NCBI GenBank assembly: GCA_002321895.1
Contig: DCMZ01000003.1
Coordinates: 461,070-525,069 of the forward strand
Direction: 5' to 3'
Source of the DNA: Bdellovibrionaceae bacterium UBA1609
GTDB taxonomy: Bacteria > Bdellovibrionota > Bdellovibrionia > Bdellovibrionales > UBA1609
DNA length: 64,000 nt
In this document: positions 25,591-35,339 of the stretch, piece after piece
Numbering within the stretch: the stretch's first letter is position 1
Layout: the number at the start of each line of letters is the position of its first letter
Notes under the pieces: generated by a model
Seen by the model: only the letters and a program-made list of their open reading frames with translations
Told to the model about the DNA's origin: nothing
The model's database searches: none
Translations under genes and position numbers: made by a program

Positions 25591-28500
25591 TTAGCATAAA
25601 TCAGATATGAATTTCAGTTCCTCATAAACTCGAGGCCAAATCATATCTTTCATCCTAACGATCAATCGGTTGTCCGGAGTAAGGCTATATTTATTGTCTT
25701 TTCTTTGGGTGAGCTTTAATACCTTTTCTACAGGTAATGGTGTTTCGTCAGTAAACATGATGGAAACTCCCACTTTACCTTGAGAGAGGTCCTTCACTTT
25801 TAATTTCAAACATAATGCTCTAATTAACATTAAACCCATTAAATTTAGCACTGGCTCAGGCGGTGTTCCGAATTGATCTCGCAACTCTTCCTCAACTCTA
25901 TCTAAGTCTTCTTCCTGTTGGATTTGCGATAAGTACTTATAGTAACTCAGGCGTATTCGAATATCCGAAATATACTCATCAGGAATGAGAGCTTTAACTT
26001 TCAAATTTAACTCGGGCTCTAGGTCTGATTTAATCGGTTCACCTTTTAAAATATTCACTTGTTCTTCAAGCAACTCGAGATAAAGTTCATAACCGACAGC
26101 GTTTATATTTCCGGACTGATCCTCTCCCAACATATCTCCAGCGCCCCGCAGTTCCAGGTCATAATGGGCGATCTGCATGCCGCTTCCTAAAGCTGTATTT
26201 TCCTGAATCACCTTTAGACGTTCTTGAGCCACATTTTCTATCTTCTTATTCTTTGGAATCATTAGGTAACAATAAGCACGGGTCTTACTTCGCCCAACCC
26301 GTCCGCGCAGCTGATATAATTGTGATAGACCCAACTGTTGGGCATTATCAATAAACATTGTATTTGCTTTCGGGATATCCATTCCACTTTCAATAATAGT
26401 CGTGCAAATCAGAACATCTAACTCGTGGTTAAAAAACTTTAACATCACTTGCTCAAGTTCAGCTTCATCCATTTGCCCATGTCCAACGGCCATTCGTGCA
26501 TCCGGTAGAATGGTTTTAAGTTCATCGTGGAGAGCATAAATACTGTTTACTCGATTATGTAAAAAGAAAACCTGGCCGCCACGAGCGATTTCAGACTCAA
26601 CAGCTTTTTTGATAGTTCCAGCATTAAATTTAGTGACAAATGTTCGAGTGGGCAAACGATCCACCGGTGGGGTGTTAATAAGACTTAAATCTCGAACACC
26701 GACAAGACTCATATTTAAAGTTCTCGGGATAGGGGTTGCTGAAAGTGTAAGTGTGTCCACTCCGGTTTTAATCTTACGTATCTTCTCTTTATGTTTTACC
26801 CCAAACTTTTGCTCTTCATCGATAATAAGTAAGCCTAAGTCTTTAAACTCAATGTCTTTTGAAAATAACCTATGCGTGCCGATAACGATATCTACAGTTC
26901 CATCTTTTAGCTCTTGAATGACTTTCTTTTGTTCTGGTTTAGGCACAAAGCGATTCAAGTTTTTAATTGTAAGTGGCCACCCTTTAAATCGCTTTTTAAG
27001 AGTTTGTAAATGTTGAAAGGTTAAAACAGTGGTCGGGGCAATAATAGCAACTTGTTTTCTATCCTGTATCGCTTTAAAGGCGGCACGCATGGCCACCTCG
27101 GTTTTTCCAAAACCCACATCGCCACAAACCAGTCGATCCATAGGTTTTGTTGAACACATATCGGAGATGACATCATTAATCGCTTTAAGTTGATCTTCCG
27201 TTTCTTCATAGGGGAAAGCCGCCTCAAACTCCTGAAAATCTTTATCAGGCAGTGAAAAAGGAGGCTTATTAAAACGAGCTCTTTCCGCATAAAGTGTTAA
27301 TAGGTCATTGGCAATGTCTCGTAAATGAGCTCGAACCTTTGTTTGGGTTTTTGCCCAAGAGGTGCCCCCAAGTTTATCCAAGAGCTTAGGCGAGGAAGGG
27401 CCTGAATATTTTTGGATTTGCCCAATTCGATAAATCGGGACGTAGAGTTTATCCTTACCTTTGTACTCAACATGTACAAACTCACTATCCATCCCATTTA
27501 CGGGCATGGTCATTAGGCCGCGATAAATTCCTACGCCGTGCAGTTTGTGAACGATATAATCGCCCTCTTTAAGATCACCAAAACTGAGTGCACTTGTTCT
27601 TTGCTGTAGTGATCCAGAGGTTTTATATTTTGGGGCATATGAGCGTCGCCCAAAGAATTGTTGGTCGGTAAGGAAAATTACCTTTTCATCATTAAGTTTA
27701 ATGGGACCAGAAATTTTACGAGGAATAATTTGAATTCGCTTTTTGTCGGCCTTTTGCTGCTCGGTCCATCTGAAAAAATCAAAACCACTTACGAGCTCAC
27801 CCTGTAAATCGCGATCTTCCAGAAATACCAGCAACCGTTCCGTTGCAGTTTTTGTAGATGAGGTTATAAATATTGAAAATCCCTGTTCTTTCCAAAGTTT
27901 AATTTTTTGAGTTAAAGCTTCTTGTTTTTCGTCTAAAGCCTTGTTCGTATCCAGTTCCGCCAAAGAAGATACGGACCATTGAAAGTCTCTTTCAGAATCC
28001 TTAATTCCATCTGCAATATGTACTTTTGAAAGTTCAATTTTTTTACTGCCCTCGGGCAACTGTAGCTGATCGTATTCCATAAATAGATCAGAGATTTCTG
28101 GTCTAAGTGCAATTTCTTCTGATTCACGGTACAGCATCTTTTGTTCATCAAAAAAATTATCGTAGGCACGAGCAATGGAAAGAGGATCCAAAAACCAAGC
28201 GTGAACACCCTCATTAAAAAAGTCCAATGGCTGTCCAGCCTGTTCATAGAACTGACTTAACAAATACTCTACACCGTTGAAGTATTGTCCCTTAGCTAGA
28301 GATCTAGAAATGGACTCCATATCCTCTGCTGGAACATCTCTACCTGAGACTAATTTTTTAAATCCAATGGAAGCGCGTTGTTGGGTTTCATCTGTAAAAA
28401 GGACTTCTCGTTTTGGCAATACCACCAGTTCTCTTGCATTATCCAAGCTGCGTTGATTTTCTAAATCGAAGGTTTTCATGGTGTCGATGACATCACCAAA

Positions 28501-29139
28501 AAGTTCCATACGTAGGGGCATACTGTGGGCTGGAGAAAATACATCCAAAATACCCCCACGCAAACTGTACGAACCCACATCTTCTACAAGCGGAACAGAA
28601 TCATATCCCAGGGATTGAAAGAAACCGTGAATATCTTCAGGCAAAGTTTCATTCAGCGAAAATCGGAAAGTGTTTTTTTCGATCCATCCATAGGGGGCAG
28701 TTTTCTGAATGAGGCTTTGTACAGGAGCAATAAATATATCGAAAGGCTTCGGTTGGGTCGCACGTGATAGCCAGGCCACCCGCTCGGCCAACAGCCTTTG
28801 ATTGGGATAAAGTCCAGAATAAGCACCCACATCAAAGCTGCGCAAAATAAGAACATTAAGTTGAGGATTAGCAAATTGCAGGTCGCTCTTTAAGGATTCG
28901 GCGACTTTCTCGTCGCTACAAACAACAAGCTGCGGCGTAGAGCGAGGCGTGGATCCTAATAAGTGCCCAATTAATAGGCTAATGCCGAACTCAGAAGTGG
29001 ACCCTGAGACTTCGATTTGCTTTTCAGGTGAGGAAAAAAAATTGGAAAGCAATCCAATGGGCAATAGTTTTAGCCCGCTCCATTGAGAGTTGTTTTCGGT
29101 TTCCATCCCTTTTGAAGTCGTCATGGGGTCTTCGGTCAT
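25591..29139 (-). CDS. mfd: Transcription-repair coupling factor Mfd
   Basis: Mfd pushes stalled RNA polymerase off DNA damage and recruits UvrA. At 1182 residues it is full length. In order: an N-terminal UvrB-like region, the RNA-polymerase-interacting domain (GDYIVHKLHGVGIYRGL), the RecG-like translocase with GDVGFGKTEVAMRAAF, IDEEQKFG and SATPIPRTL, the second RecA lobe with IIESGMDIP and QLRGRVGRS, and the C-terminal TRCF domain. No change in key motifs is seen. The start at ATG 29139 is a best guess; a later ATG could serve. Confidence 0.97.
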   Translation of the reverse strand: MTEDPMTTSKGMETENNSQWSGLKLLPIGLLSNFFSSPEKQIEVSGSTSEFGISLLIGHLLGSTPRSTPQLVVCSDEKVAESLKSDLQFANPQLNVLILRSFDVGAYSGLYPNQRLLAERVAWLSRATQPKPFDIFIAPVQSLIQKTAPYGWIEKNTFRFSLNETLPEDIHGFFQSLGYDSVPLVEDVGSYSLRGGILDVFSPAHSMPLRMELFGDVIDTMKTFDLENQRSLDNARELVVLPKREVLFTDETQQRASIGFKKLVSGRDVPAEDMESISRSLAKGQYFNGVEYLLSQFYEQAGQPLDFFNEGVHAWFLDPLSIARAYDNFFDEQKMLYRESEEIALRPEISDLFMEYDQLQLPEGSKKIELSKVHIADGIKDSERDFQWSVSSLAELDTNKALDEKQEALTQKIKLWKEQGFSIFITSSTKTATERLLVFLEDRDLQGELVSGFDFFRWTEQQKADKKRIQIIPRKISGPIKLNDEKVIFLTDQQFFGRRSYAPKYKTSGSLQQRTSALSFGDLKEGDYIVHKLHGVGIYRGLMTMPVNGMDSEFVHVEYKGKDKLYVPIYRIGQIQKYSGPSSPKLLDKLGGTSWAKTQTKVRAHLRDIANDLLTLYAERARFNKPPFSLPDKDFQEFEAAFPYEETEDQLKAINDVISDMCSTKPMDRLVCGDVGFGKTEVAMRAAFKAIQDRKQVAIIAPTTVLTFQHLQTLKKRFKGWPLTIKNLNRFVPKPEQKKVIQELKDGTVDIVIGTHRLFSKDIEFKDLGLLIIDEEQKFGVKHKEKIRKIKTGVDTLTLSATPIPRTLNMSLVGVRDLSLINTPPVDRLPTRTFVTKFNAGTIKKAVESEIARGGQVFFLHNRVNSIYALHDELKTILPDARMAVGHGQMDEAELEQVMLKFFNHELDVLICTTIIESGMDIPKANTMFIDNAQQLGLSQLYQLRGRVGRSKTRAYCYLMIPKNKKIENVAQERLKVIQENTALGSGMQIAHYDLELRGAGDMLGEDQSGNINAVGYELYLELLEEQVNILKGEPIKSDLEPELNLKVKALIPDEYISDIRIRLSYYKYLSQIQQEEDLDRVEEELRDQFGTPPEPVLNLMGLMLIRALCLKLKVKDLSQGKVGVSIMFTDETPLPVEKVLKLTQRKDNKYSLTPDNRLIVRMKDMIWPRVYEELKFISDLC

Positions 29140-29493
29140 CTTAATTCTTACTCGCTTGTTTTATAAAATTTCAATATTTACAAGTACATGATGCTTGTTG
29201 ATAAATTTTTTTGTACATTTCATCGGAGTGAAAATCGCTTTCATTTAAGTTCAGGTGGATCAAAGTACAAAGGAAATTTTAAGGTGTCTAGTTGTGCCTG
29301 AAATTCCAAAACTTGAAAAGCTTCAATGAATCACAAAACATGAAAAATTTATTAGAAGGAGGGCTTGAGAAATTCCAAGAATAACTCGTGAAAAATGCTG
29401 CCACAAAGAACGTAAACTGTTATTAAAACTACATATTTTATAGATGTCATTTTTAAGACCAACCAACCATGTGTTTGTACGCAGGAGTTTGTT
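29140..29493. other. Intergenic region between mfd and nuoA
   Basis: This 354-base AT-rich gap separates the divergent mfd and nuo genes and should hold both promoters. A ribosome-binding site AGGAG precedes nuoA. No coding frame with protein character, hairpin with T-run, or repeat is evident. No promoter could be assigned with confidence. Confidence 0.5.
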
Positions 29494-29865
29494 ATGGCGA
29501 GTATTGTCCCCGTTTTGGTTCTTACGGCGATTGTTGTAGGCTTCGGGATCTTTTTAGTCGTGGTTACGGGTATGTTAGGGCCTAAATTGCCCCAATCCGA
29601 ACTAAAGAAAAAATCTTATGAGTGTGGAATTGAAGTCCAAGAGACTGGCCATTCAAAGATTCCAATTAAATTTTACCTCACAGCCATTTTATTTATTCTG
29701 TTCGATATTGAAATCATATTCATGTACCCATGGGCCGTCACTTTTGCCGATTCCATAACTGGTGGTTACGGACTACAAGTCTTGTTGGCCATGGGCGTGT
29801 TCCTATTTGTGTTTATTGTAGGTTTGTTTTGGGAAGTTAAATCAAAAGCTTTGGAGTGGGAATAA
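29494..29865 (+). CDS. nuoA: NADH-quinone oxidoreductase subunit A
   Basis: NuoA is a small membrane subunit of complex I at the junction of its two arms. The 123-residue protein has three membrane helices and the family loop KKKSYECGIEVQETG followed by IKFYLTAILFILFDIEIIFMYPW. AGGAG precedes ATG 29494. Its stop is followed directly by nuoH, where nuoB would normally come. Confidence 0.96.
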   Translation: MASIVPVLVLTAIVVGFGIFLVVVTGMLGPKLPQSELKKKSYECGIEVQETGHSKIPIKFYLTAILFILFDIEIIFMYPWAVTFADSITGGYGLQVLLAMGVFLFVFIVGLFWEVKSKALEWE

Positions 29866-30981
29866 ATGGGAGCCGATCTTTTTGAAATTGGCGTTAATAC
29901 GGCCAAGCTACTAGTTATATTTTTAATGATGGTACAGATTGTACCTCTTTTAGTGTGGGTGGAGCGACGAGGCTCTGCGTACATCCAAAACCGATTTGGC
30001 CCCAACCGAGTGGGTCCGTTGGGACTGACGCAATTACTAGCTGATGCGGTTAAATTTATTTTTAAAGAAGAGTTTATTCCGGATAAAAACCGCAGATTCA
30101 TTTTTTATGCGGCCCCAGTTGTGGCCTTGATTCCTGGAGCCTTGGCTTTTGCAGCGATACCTCTTTCTATCCCTATCAGTGTAGAAACATTCGAGCTATT
30201 CGGTCAAAGTTGGGGACCCTACACCTTTTTGTTTCAAGGTTATGAAGTTGGCATTGGAATTGTTTTTGTTTTAGGTGTTTCTTCATTAGGTGCTTATGCC
30301 CTTCTTATGGCGGGCTACGGTTCAAGTAATAAGTACTCTATGTTCGGTGCTCTACGTGCTTCGGCTCAGATGATTTCCTATGAACTCGCATTAGGTTTGT
30401 CATTGGTAGGTATTTTACTGATTTTTAATACCTTCGACTTTCAACAAATTATTGATGCTCAAAAGGGCCAAATGGTGATTGCTGGAAACGCACTTCCGCT
30501 CCCTAACTGGGGGATATTCTACCAGCCCATCGGCTTTATTTTGTTTGTGATTGCAGTGTTTGCTGAAACAAACCGCCTGCCTTTCGATCTTCCGGAAGCG
30601 GAGTCAGAGCTTGTTGCCGGATACCATACCGAGTACGGCGGTATAAAAATGAATATGTTCTATATCGGTGAGTATGGGCACATGCTTGTTGCCAGCGGGC
30701 TCATGGTGACCTTTTACTTCGGTGGATACAATTTGCCATGGTTCTTACCACAGGCTGAAGAGTTGATCGCTTCCTATGGAAATGTAATGGCAGCCGTCAT
30801 TCTTCATTTGGTGTTTTTAGCAAAAGTGGGCTTGTTCCTATGGATCTTTGTTTGGGTTCGCTGGACGATTCCTCGTTTTAGATATGATCAATTGATGGAT
30901 TTGGGTTGGAAAACCATGCTCCCTTGGGCACTGGCCAACACCATTATTACTGCCATTGTTGTTTTTTGGATGCGGTCGTAA
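29866..30981 (+). CDS. nuoH: NADH-quinone oxidoreductase subunit H
   Basis: NuoH contributes most of the quinone-binding chamber of complex I. It has 371 residues and about eight membrane helices. ERRGSAYIQNRFGPNRVGP near residue 33 and the acidic loop AETNRLPFDLPEAESELVAGY, with the residues that line the quinone site, are diagnostic. It starts one base after the nuoA stop. Confidence 0.97.
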   Translation: MGADLFEIGVNTAKLLVIFLMMVQIVPLLVWVERRGSAYIQNRFGPNRVGPLGLTQLLADAVKFIFKEEFIPDKNRRFIFYAAPVVALIPGALAFAAIPLSIPISVETFELFGQSWGPYTFLFQGYEVGIGIVFVLGVSSLGAYALLMAGYGSSNKYSMFGALRASAQMISYELALGLSLVGILLIFNTFDFQQIIDAQKGQMVIAGNALPLPNWGIFYQPIGFILFVIAVFAETNRLPFDLPEAESELVAGYHTEYGGIKMNMFYIGEYGHMLVASGLMVTFYFGGYNLPWFLPQAEELIASYGNVMAAVILHLVFLAKVGLFLWIFVWVRWTIPRFRYDQLMDLGWKTMLPWALANTIITAIVVFWMRS

Positions 30982-30990
30982 GGAGTAAGT

Positions 30991-31524
30991 ATGGCTGGTG
31001 ATAGTATATTATTTTACGCACTTTCTTTTTTAATCATCTATTTTGCATTAGGGGTTTTAATGAACCCTAACCCTATCAAGGCGGCATTTAATTTAGTTTT
31101 AGCCATGGTGGGCGTTGCTGGAGTGTTTTTCCACTTACAATCTGGATTTTTGGGTGGGGTACAGTTGGCGGTTTATGCCGGCGCGGTCATGGTGCTGTTT
31201 GTGATGGTATTAATGATCTTCGACCTTAAAAAGGAGCGCGACGCTTTTTCACAGGGGTTTTTAGGTAATATTGGCAAGCTCCTGGCGGCTGGGATTGTCG
31301 TATCTTTGGTGATTAACAATGTCATATTAAGCTCAGACCTGCAGCTCGCGACTTCTAACGCAGCAAAAGCTGAGTCGGGGCGAGATACCACCAAAATTTT
31401 AGCGGATCTTATTTTCACGGAATATGTATTTGCTTTTGAAGTCCTAGGAATACTTTTGCTTCTTGTTGCTATTGGAGCCGTATCTATTTCTAGAATTAAA
31501 GGAGGCACCCATGCTGACAGTTGA
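30991..31524 (+). CDS. nuoJ: NADH-quinone oxidoreductase subunit J
   Basis: NuoJ is a proton-channel-associated membrane subunit. The 177-residue protein has about five helices; GGVQLAVYAGAVMVLFVMVLM is the family's conserved helix. AAGGAG precedes ATG 30991. NuoI, often encoded between H and J, is missing. The 3' end overlaps nuoK by 14 bases. Confidence 0.95.
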   Translation: MAGDSILFYALSFLIIYFALGVLMNPNPIKAAFNLVLAMVGVAGVFFHLQSGFLGGVQLAVYAGAVMVLFVMVLMIFDLKKERDAFSQGFLGNIGKLLAAGIVVSLVINNVILSSDLQLATSNAAKAESGRDTTKILADLIFTEYVFAFEVLGILLLLVAIGAVSISRIKGGTHADS

Positions 31525-31834
31525 TTTTGTAAACATAGGCCTCAATCACTATCTCATACTTTCGGCGATAGTTTTTGTTATCGGAATGTTAACAGTGCTT
31601 TTGCGTAGAAACTTAATCGTTATGCTTATGGGTATTGAACTGATGTTGAATGCAGTAAATATAACGTTTGTAGCCTTTAGCCATTATAACCAATTGGTTA
31701 ACGGGCAAGTGATGGTCTTTTTTGTCATGACCATTGCTGCGGCGGAAGCTGGTGTGGGTTTAGCCATTTGTGTATCTATATTTAAGCGGTTTAAAGAAGT
31801 GAACATTTCACTATTTGAAAACTTGAGAGGGTGA
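31511..31834 (+). CDS. nuoK: NADH-quinone oxidoreductase subunit K
   Basis: NuoK is a three-helix antiporter-like subunit. The 107-residue product begins MLTVDFVNIGLNHYLILSA and has the helix VMLMGIELMLNAVN with the essential membrane glutamate, and the second glutamate in AAAEAGVGLAI. ATG 31511 has an ideal AGGAGG five bases upstream; an earlier in-frame ATG-like start at 31463 lies deep inside nuoJ and is unlikely. Confidence 0.96.
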   Translation: MLTVDFVNIGLNHYLILSAIVFVIGMLTVLLRRNLIVMLMGIELMLNAVNITFVAFSHYNQLVNGQVMVFFVMTIAAAEAGVGLAICVSIFKRFKEVNISLFENLRG

Positions 31835-31840
31835 TCGACC

Positions 31841-33769
31841 ATGTCGAATGAATTACTTTTTGCTATACTACTTCAAGCGCCCTTGGTGGGATTTGTTATT
31901 AACGGGGTTCGATTTCAGTCTAAGGACTATAAGTTTGCTGGAATCTTGGCCTGCTCAGCCATGGCCATTTCGTTCGCCTGTAGTGTGATATTAAGCTCTC
32001 GGCTGCTATCTATGGATCCAGCTAATCGTCATATCACGTCCACGCTATTCGATTGGATCAGCGCAGGATCATTTAATGCTGAAGTGGGGTTTACGGTAGA
32101 TGCCATCAGCGCCATTATGATTTTAGTGATCACCGGTGTGGGATTTTTAATTCACTTGTTTAGTGTGGGTTATATTTCACACGACGAACGGCCCTCTAAG
32201 TATTTTGCCTACCTGAACTTTTTTGTATTTAACATGTTGTTGTTGGTTCTAGGTGACAACTTACTCGTTATGTTTGTGGGATGGGAAGGTGTTGGATTGT
32301 GTTCTTACCTTCTGATTGGGTTTTGGTTTACGGATAGAGAAAAAGCGGCGGCCGGGATGAAGGCCTTTATCACCAACCGAATTGGTGATGCCGGGTTTCT
32401 TTTGGGTATCTTTTTCTTATTTATGGAATTTGGAACGGTAAATTTTCAAGATCTAAATGCTTTGGCTCCAGCGGCTTCGTTGTTGAGTTGGGGAGAGCCG
32501 TTAGTTCTGGCATGTCTTTTTCTATTTATTGGAGCTTGCGGTAAGTCAGCACAAATACCTCTTTATGTATGGCTACCCGATGCGATGGCGGGACCGACTC
32601 CCGTGTCGGCCCTAATTCACGCAGCCACTATGGTCACCGCAGGTGTGTACATGATTGTACGGTTGAACTCCGTATTTATGGCTGCTCCAGATGTAATGAT
32701 GATCATTGCCTGTGTGGGTGCCGCAACGGCATTGATTGCAGCCAGCATAGGTGTTTGTCAGAACGACATTAAAAAGGTGTTGGCTTATTCTACGGTTTCT
32801 CAATTGGGGTACATGTTTTTAGGTGTGGGCGTGGGCGCATTTATGCCAGCGATGTTCCACCTTATGACACACGCGTTTTTTAAAGCCTTGATGTTCTTAG
32901 GCTCGGGGAGTGTGATTCACGCTATGCATGAAGAGCAAGACATCCGTAAAATGGGTGGTCTTAAAAAAGCGCTTCCAATCACCTCTTTTACTTTCACATT
33001 GGGTTGGCTCGCAATTATCGGTATTCCACCGTTTGCGGGATTCTTTAGTAAGGATGAGATCCTTTGGTACTCCTTTGCCAGCGATCGAGGTGCTCCCTTT
33101 TTGTGGGTGATTGGTGTGATTGCCGCAGGATTGACGGCGTTTTATATGACTCGTTTAATGGCGCTGACCTTTTGGGGTAAGAGCCGAGTGCCGGCAGATG
33201 TTCATCCTCACGAGTCTCCGGCGACTATGACCATTCCATTGATTGTTTTAGGAGTGCTTTCCGTTGTGGGTGGATGGATTGGAATTCCACATGTGATTGG
33301 TGCGGTTCTTCCAGGACATCCACCAAATCTATTAGAGGGTTGGTTGCACTACTCGGTGGCTAAAATTACATTGCCGCAAGATGCTCACGTTATGGAGTGG
33401 ATTTTAATGGGAGTGTCTCTGTCTGTTGCTGGTCTGAGCGCGATCTTTGCCTATGACAGTTATGTCAGAAATCCGGACCGTCCTGAGCGACTAGCAAAAC
33501 GTTACAGTCGACTACATAACTTAGTTTACAATAAATACTTTGTAGATGAGATCTATTTTGGTCGGATCATTAACCCGCTGATAGAAGCTTCTAAAGGCTT
33601 GTGGGTTTATATTGATGTGAACTTTATTGATAAGGCCACTTATCAAGCCAGTGGTTTTGTAAAAAGCCTAGGTTCTTCAGTTAGAACTCTACAAAATGGA
33701 AACCTTCAAACTTATGCACTGTACATAGCTCTAGGCGCAGCGATCGCTTTGAGCTTTATCATGGGGTAA
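31841..33769 (+). CDS. nuoL: NADH-quinone oxidoreductase subunit L
   Basis: NuoL is the distal antiporter-like proton pump of complex I and carries the long lateral helix. It has 642 residues and about 16 helices. WEGVGLCSYLLIGFW, PLYVWLPDAMAGPTPVSALIHAATMVTAG and the lysine helix region are all clear. The C-terminal segment after residue 540 includes the lateral helix and a last membrane anchor. Confidence 0.97.
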   Translation: MSNELLFAILLQAPLVGFVINGVRFQSKDYKFAGILACSAMAISFACSVILSSRLLSMDPANRHITSTLFDWISAGSFNAEVGFTVDAISAIMILVITGVGFLIHLFSVGYISHDERPSKYFAYLNFFVFNMLLLVLGDNLLVMFVGWEGVGLCSYLLIGFWFTDREKAAAGMKAFITNRIGDAGFLLGIFFLFMEFGTVNFQDLNALAPAASLLSWGEPLVLACLFLFIGACGKSAQIPLYVWLPDAMAGPTPVSALIHAATMVTAGVYMIVRLNSVFMAAPDVMMIIACVGAATALIAASIGVCQNDIKKVLAYSTVSQLGYMFLGVGVGAFMPAMFHLMTHAFFKALMFLGSGSVIHAMHEEQDIRKMGGLKKALPITSFTFTLGWLAIIGIPPFAGFFSKDEILWYSFASDRGAPFLWVIGVIAAGLTAFYMTRLMALTFWGKSRVPADVHPHESPATMTIPLIVLGVLSVVGGWIGIPHVIGAVLPGHPPNLLEGWLHYSVAKITLPQDAHVMEWILMGVSLSVAGLSAIFAYDSYVRNPDRPERLAKRYSRLHNLVYNKYFVDEIYFGRIINPLIEASKGLWVYIDVNFIDKATYQASGFVKSLGSSVRTLQNGNLQTYALYIALGAAIALSFIMG

Positions 33770-33773
33770 CACA

Positions 33774-35330
33774 ATGTCGTTAAGCGTACTGATTTTTCTA
33801 CCACTAGTTTATGCACTGATTGTTTGGATGATGCCCAATGATCGTGCTGTTCGTTATTCCTCTTTAGGGTTTTCGATCTTTCATCTCGGTTATACTCTTG
33901 CCTTTTTGGGCGGATTTGATTCTGCGACGGCGTCTCTGCAATTTGTAGAACGAGTCATGTGGGTCAAAGGTGCCGGAATTGAATACTTTTTAGGAATGGA
34001 TGGCATCTCACTTTGGTTGATTGTCCTATCTAACTTTCTCGTTCCACTGATTGTATTAGGCAGCTGGACATCCATTGAGAAAAAGGTGGGCGGCTTTCAC
34101 GTGTCTCTTTTTCTACTACAGTCCACAATGCTAGGAACATTTTTAGCGATGGACGCCATCTTGTTTTACACCTTCTTTGAGGCTTCCTTAATTCCTATGT
34201 ATTTTATGGTGGGAATTTGGGGTGGTGAGAACCGCATCTATGCATCTATGAAGTTCTTCATTTACACGATGTTTGGCTCACTGTTTATGCTTCTTTCCAT
34301 CATTGCTTTGATGTTTATGACAGAAGATCAATTGGGCGCTATGAGTTCTAACTTACTTCAGTTTTATAAACTGCAGATCCCATTTGTAGCGGGCGAGTTT
34401 TTAAGCACGCAAACCTTATTGTTCTTTGGGTTTGCTATAGCCTTTGCCATCAAGGTGCCGCTTTTCCCTTTTCATACATGGTTACCCGATGCTCACGTAC
34501 AAGCACCCACTCCGGGTTCAGTGATTTTGGCCGGTGTTATGTTGAAAATGGGTACCTACGGATTTATGCGAATTTCTTTGCCACTTTTTCCTGAAGCCAC
34601 ACAGTATTGGGGTTGGGTGTTTTTAGTTCTTGCTGTCATTGGAATTATTTACGGCGCTCTGGTGGCTATGGTTCAGCCGGACATGAAGAAGCTTGTGGCC
34701 TATTCCTCAGTATCGCACATGGGATTTGTGGTGATGGGATTGTTTGCCATGAATGCTGAAGGATTGACGGGTGGTTTATATCAAATGCTCAATCACGGAG
34801 TCAGCACTGGAGCTCTATTCCTTCTTGTTGGAATGATTTATGAGCGCACTCATTCTAGAAAAATTGAAGACTATGGCGGACTCGCACCGGCAGCACCGAT
34901 ATTTACGATCTTTTTTATCATTGTAACTATGTCATCCATTGCGGTCCCTATGACCAACGGTTTTGTGGGTGAGTTTTTAATTATGCTAGGTACATTTTTA
35001 GCCTATAAGCCATTTGTTATTTTTGCTGTTCTTGGAGTGGTATTAGCTGCCACCTATATGTTGTGGATGGTGAAGCGAGTTTTCTTTGGACCTGCTGGTA
35101 AAATAGTGACCGAATGGAAAGACAAAAACTTGGATATTAATCCTCGCGAAATCGCAGTCTTAACCCCACTGACAATACTCATTTTTTGGATGGGGATTTT
35201 TCCTAACCACTTTTTGGATTTCTCAAAGACCAGTATTGATCATTTGGTAAAGAATAAGAGCCAATACTTTTTGACCATTGAAGACGCCGGAAAAGCTCCT
35301 AAGGGAACTTATTCGCAAATAGGTAATTAG
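33774..35330 (+). CDS. nuoM: NADH-quinone oxidoreductase subunit M
   Basis: NuoM is the second antiporter-like pump. The 518-residue protein shows the pumping glutamate helix (ILFYTFFEASLIPMYFMVG), PLFPFHTWLPDAHVQAPTPG and MKKLVAYSSVSHMGFVV. It follows nuoL by four bases. Confidence 0.97.
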   Translation: MSLSVLIFLPLVYALIVWMMPNDRAVRYSSLGFSIFHLGYTLAFLGGFDSATASLQFVERVMWVKGAGIEYFLGMDGISLWLIVLSNFLVPLIVLGSWTSIEKKVGGFHVSLFLLQSTMLGTFLAMDAILFYTFFEASLIPMYFMVGIWGGENRIYASMKFFIYTMFGSLFMLLSIIALMFMTEDQLGAMSSNLLQFYKLQIPFVAGEFLSTQTLLFFGFAIAFAIKVPLFPFHTWLPDAHVQAPTPGSVILAGVMLKMGTYGFMRISLPLFPEATQYWGWVFLVLAVIGIIYGALVAMVQPDMKKLVAYSSVSHMGFVVMGLFAMNAEGLTGGLYQMLNHGVSTGALFLLVGMIYERTHSRKIEDYGGLAPAAPIFTIFFIIVTMSSIAVPMTNGFVGEFLIMLGTFLAYKPFVIFAVLGVVLAATYMLWMVKRVFFGPAGKIVTEWKDKNLDINPREIAVLTPLTILIFWMGIFPNHFLDFSKTSIDHLVKNKSQYFLTIEDAGKAPKGTYSQIGN

Positions 35331-35339
35331 AGGTAAGTG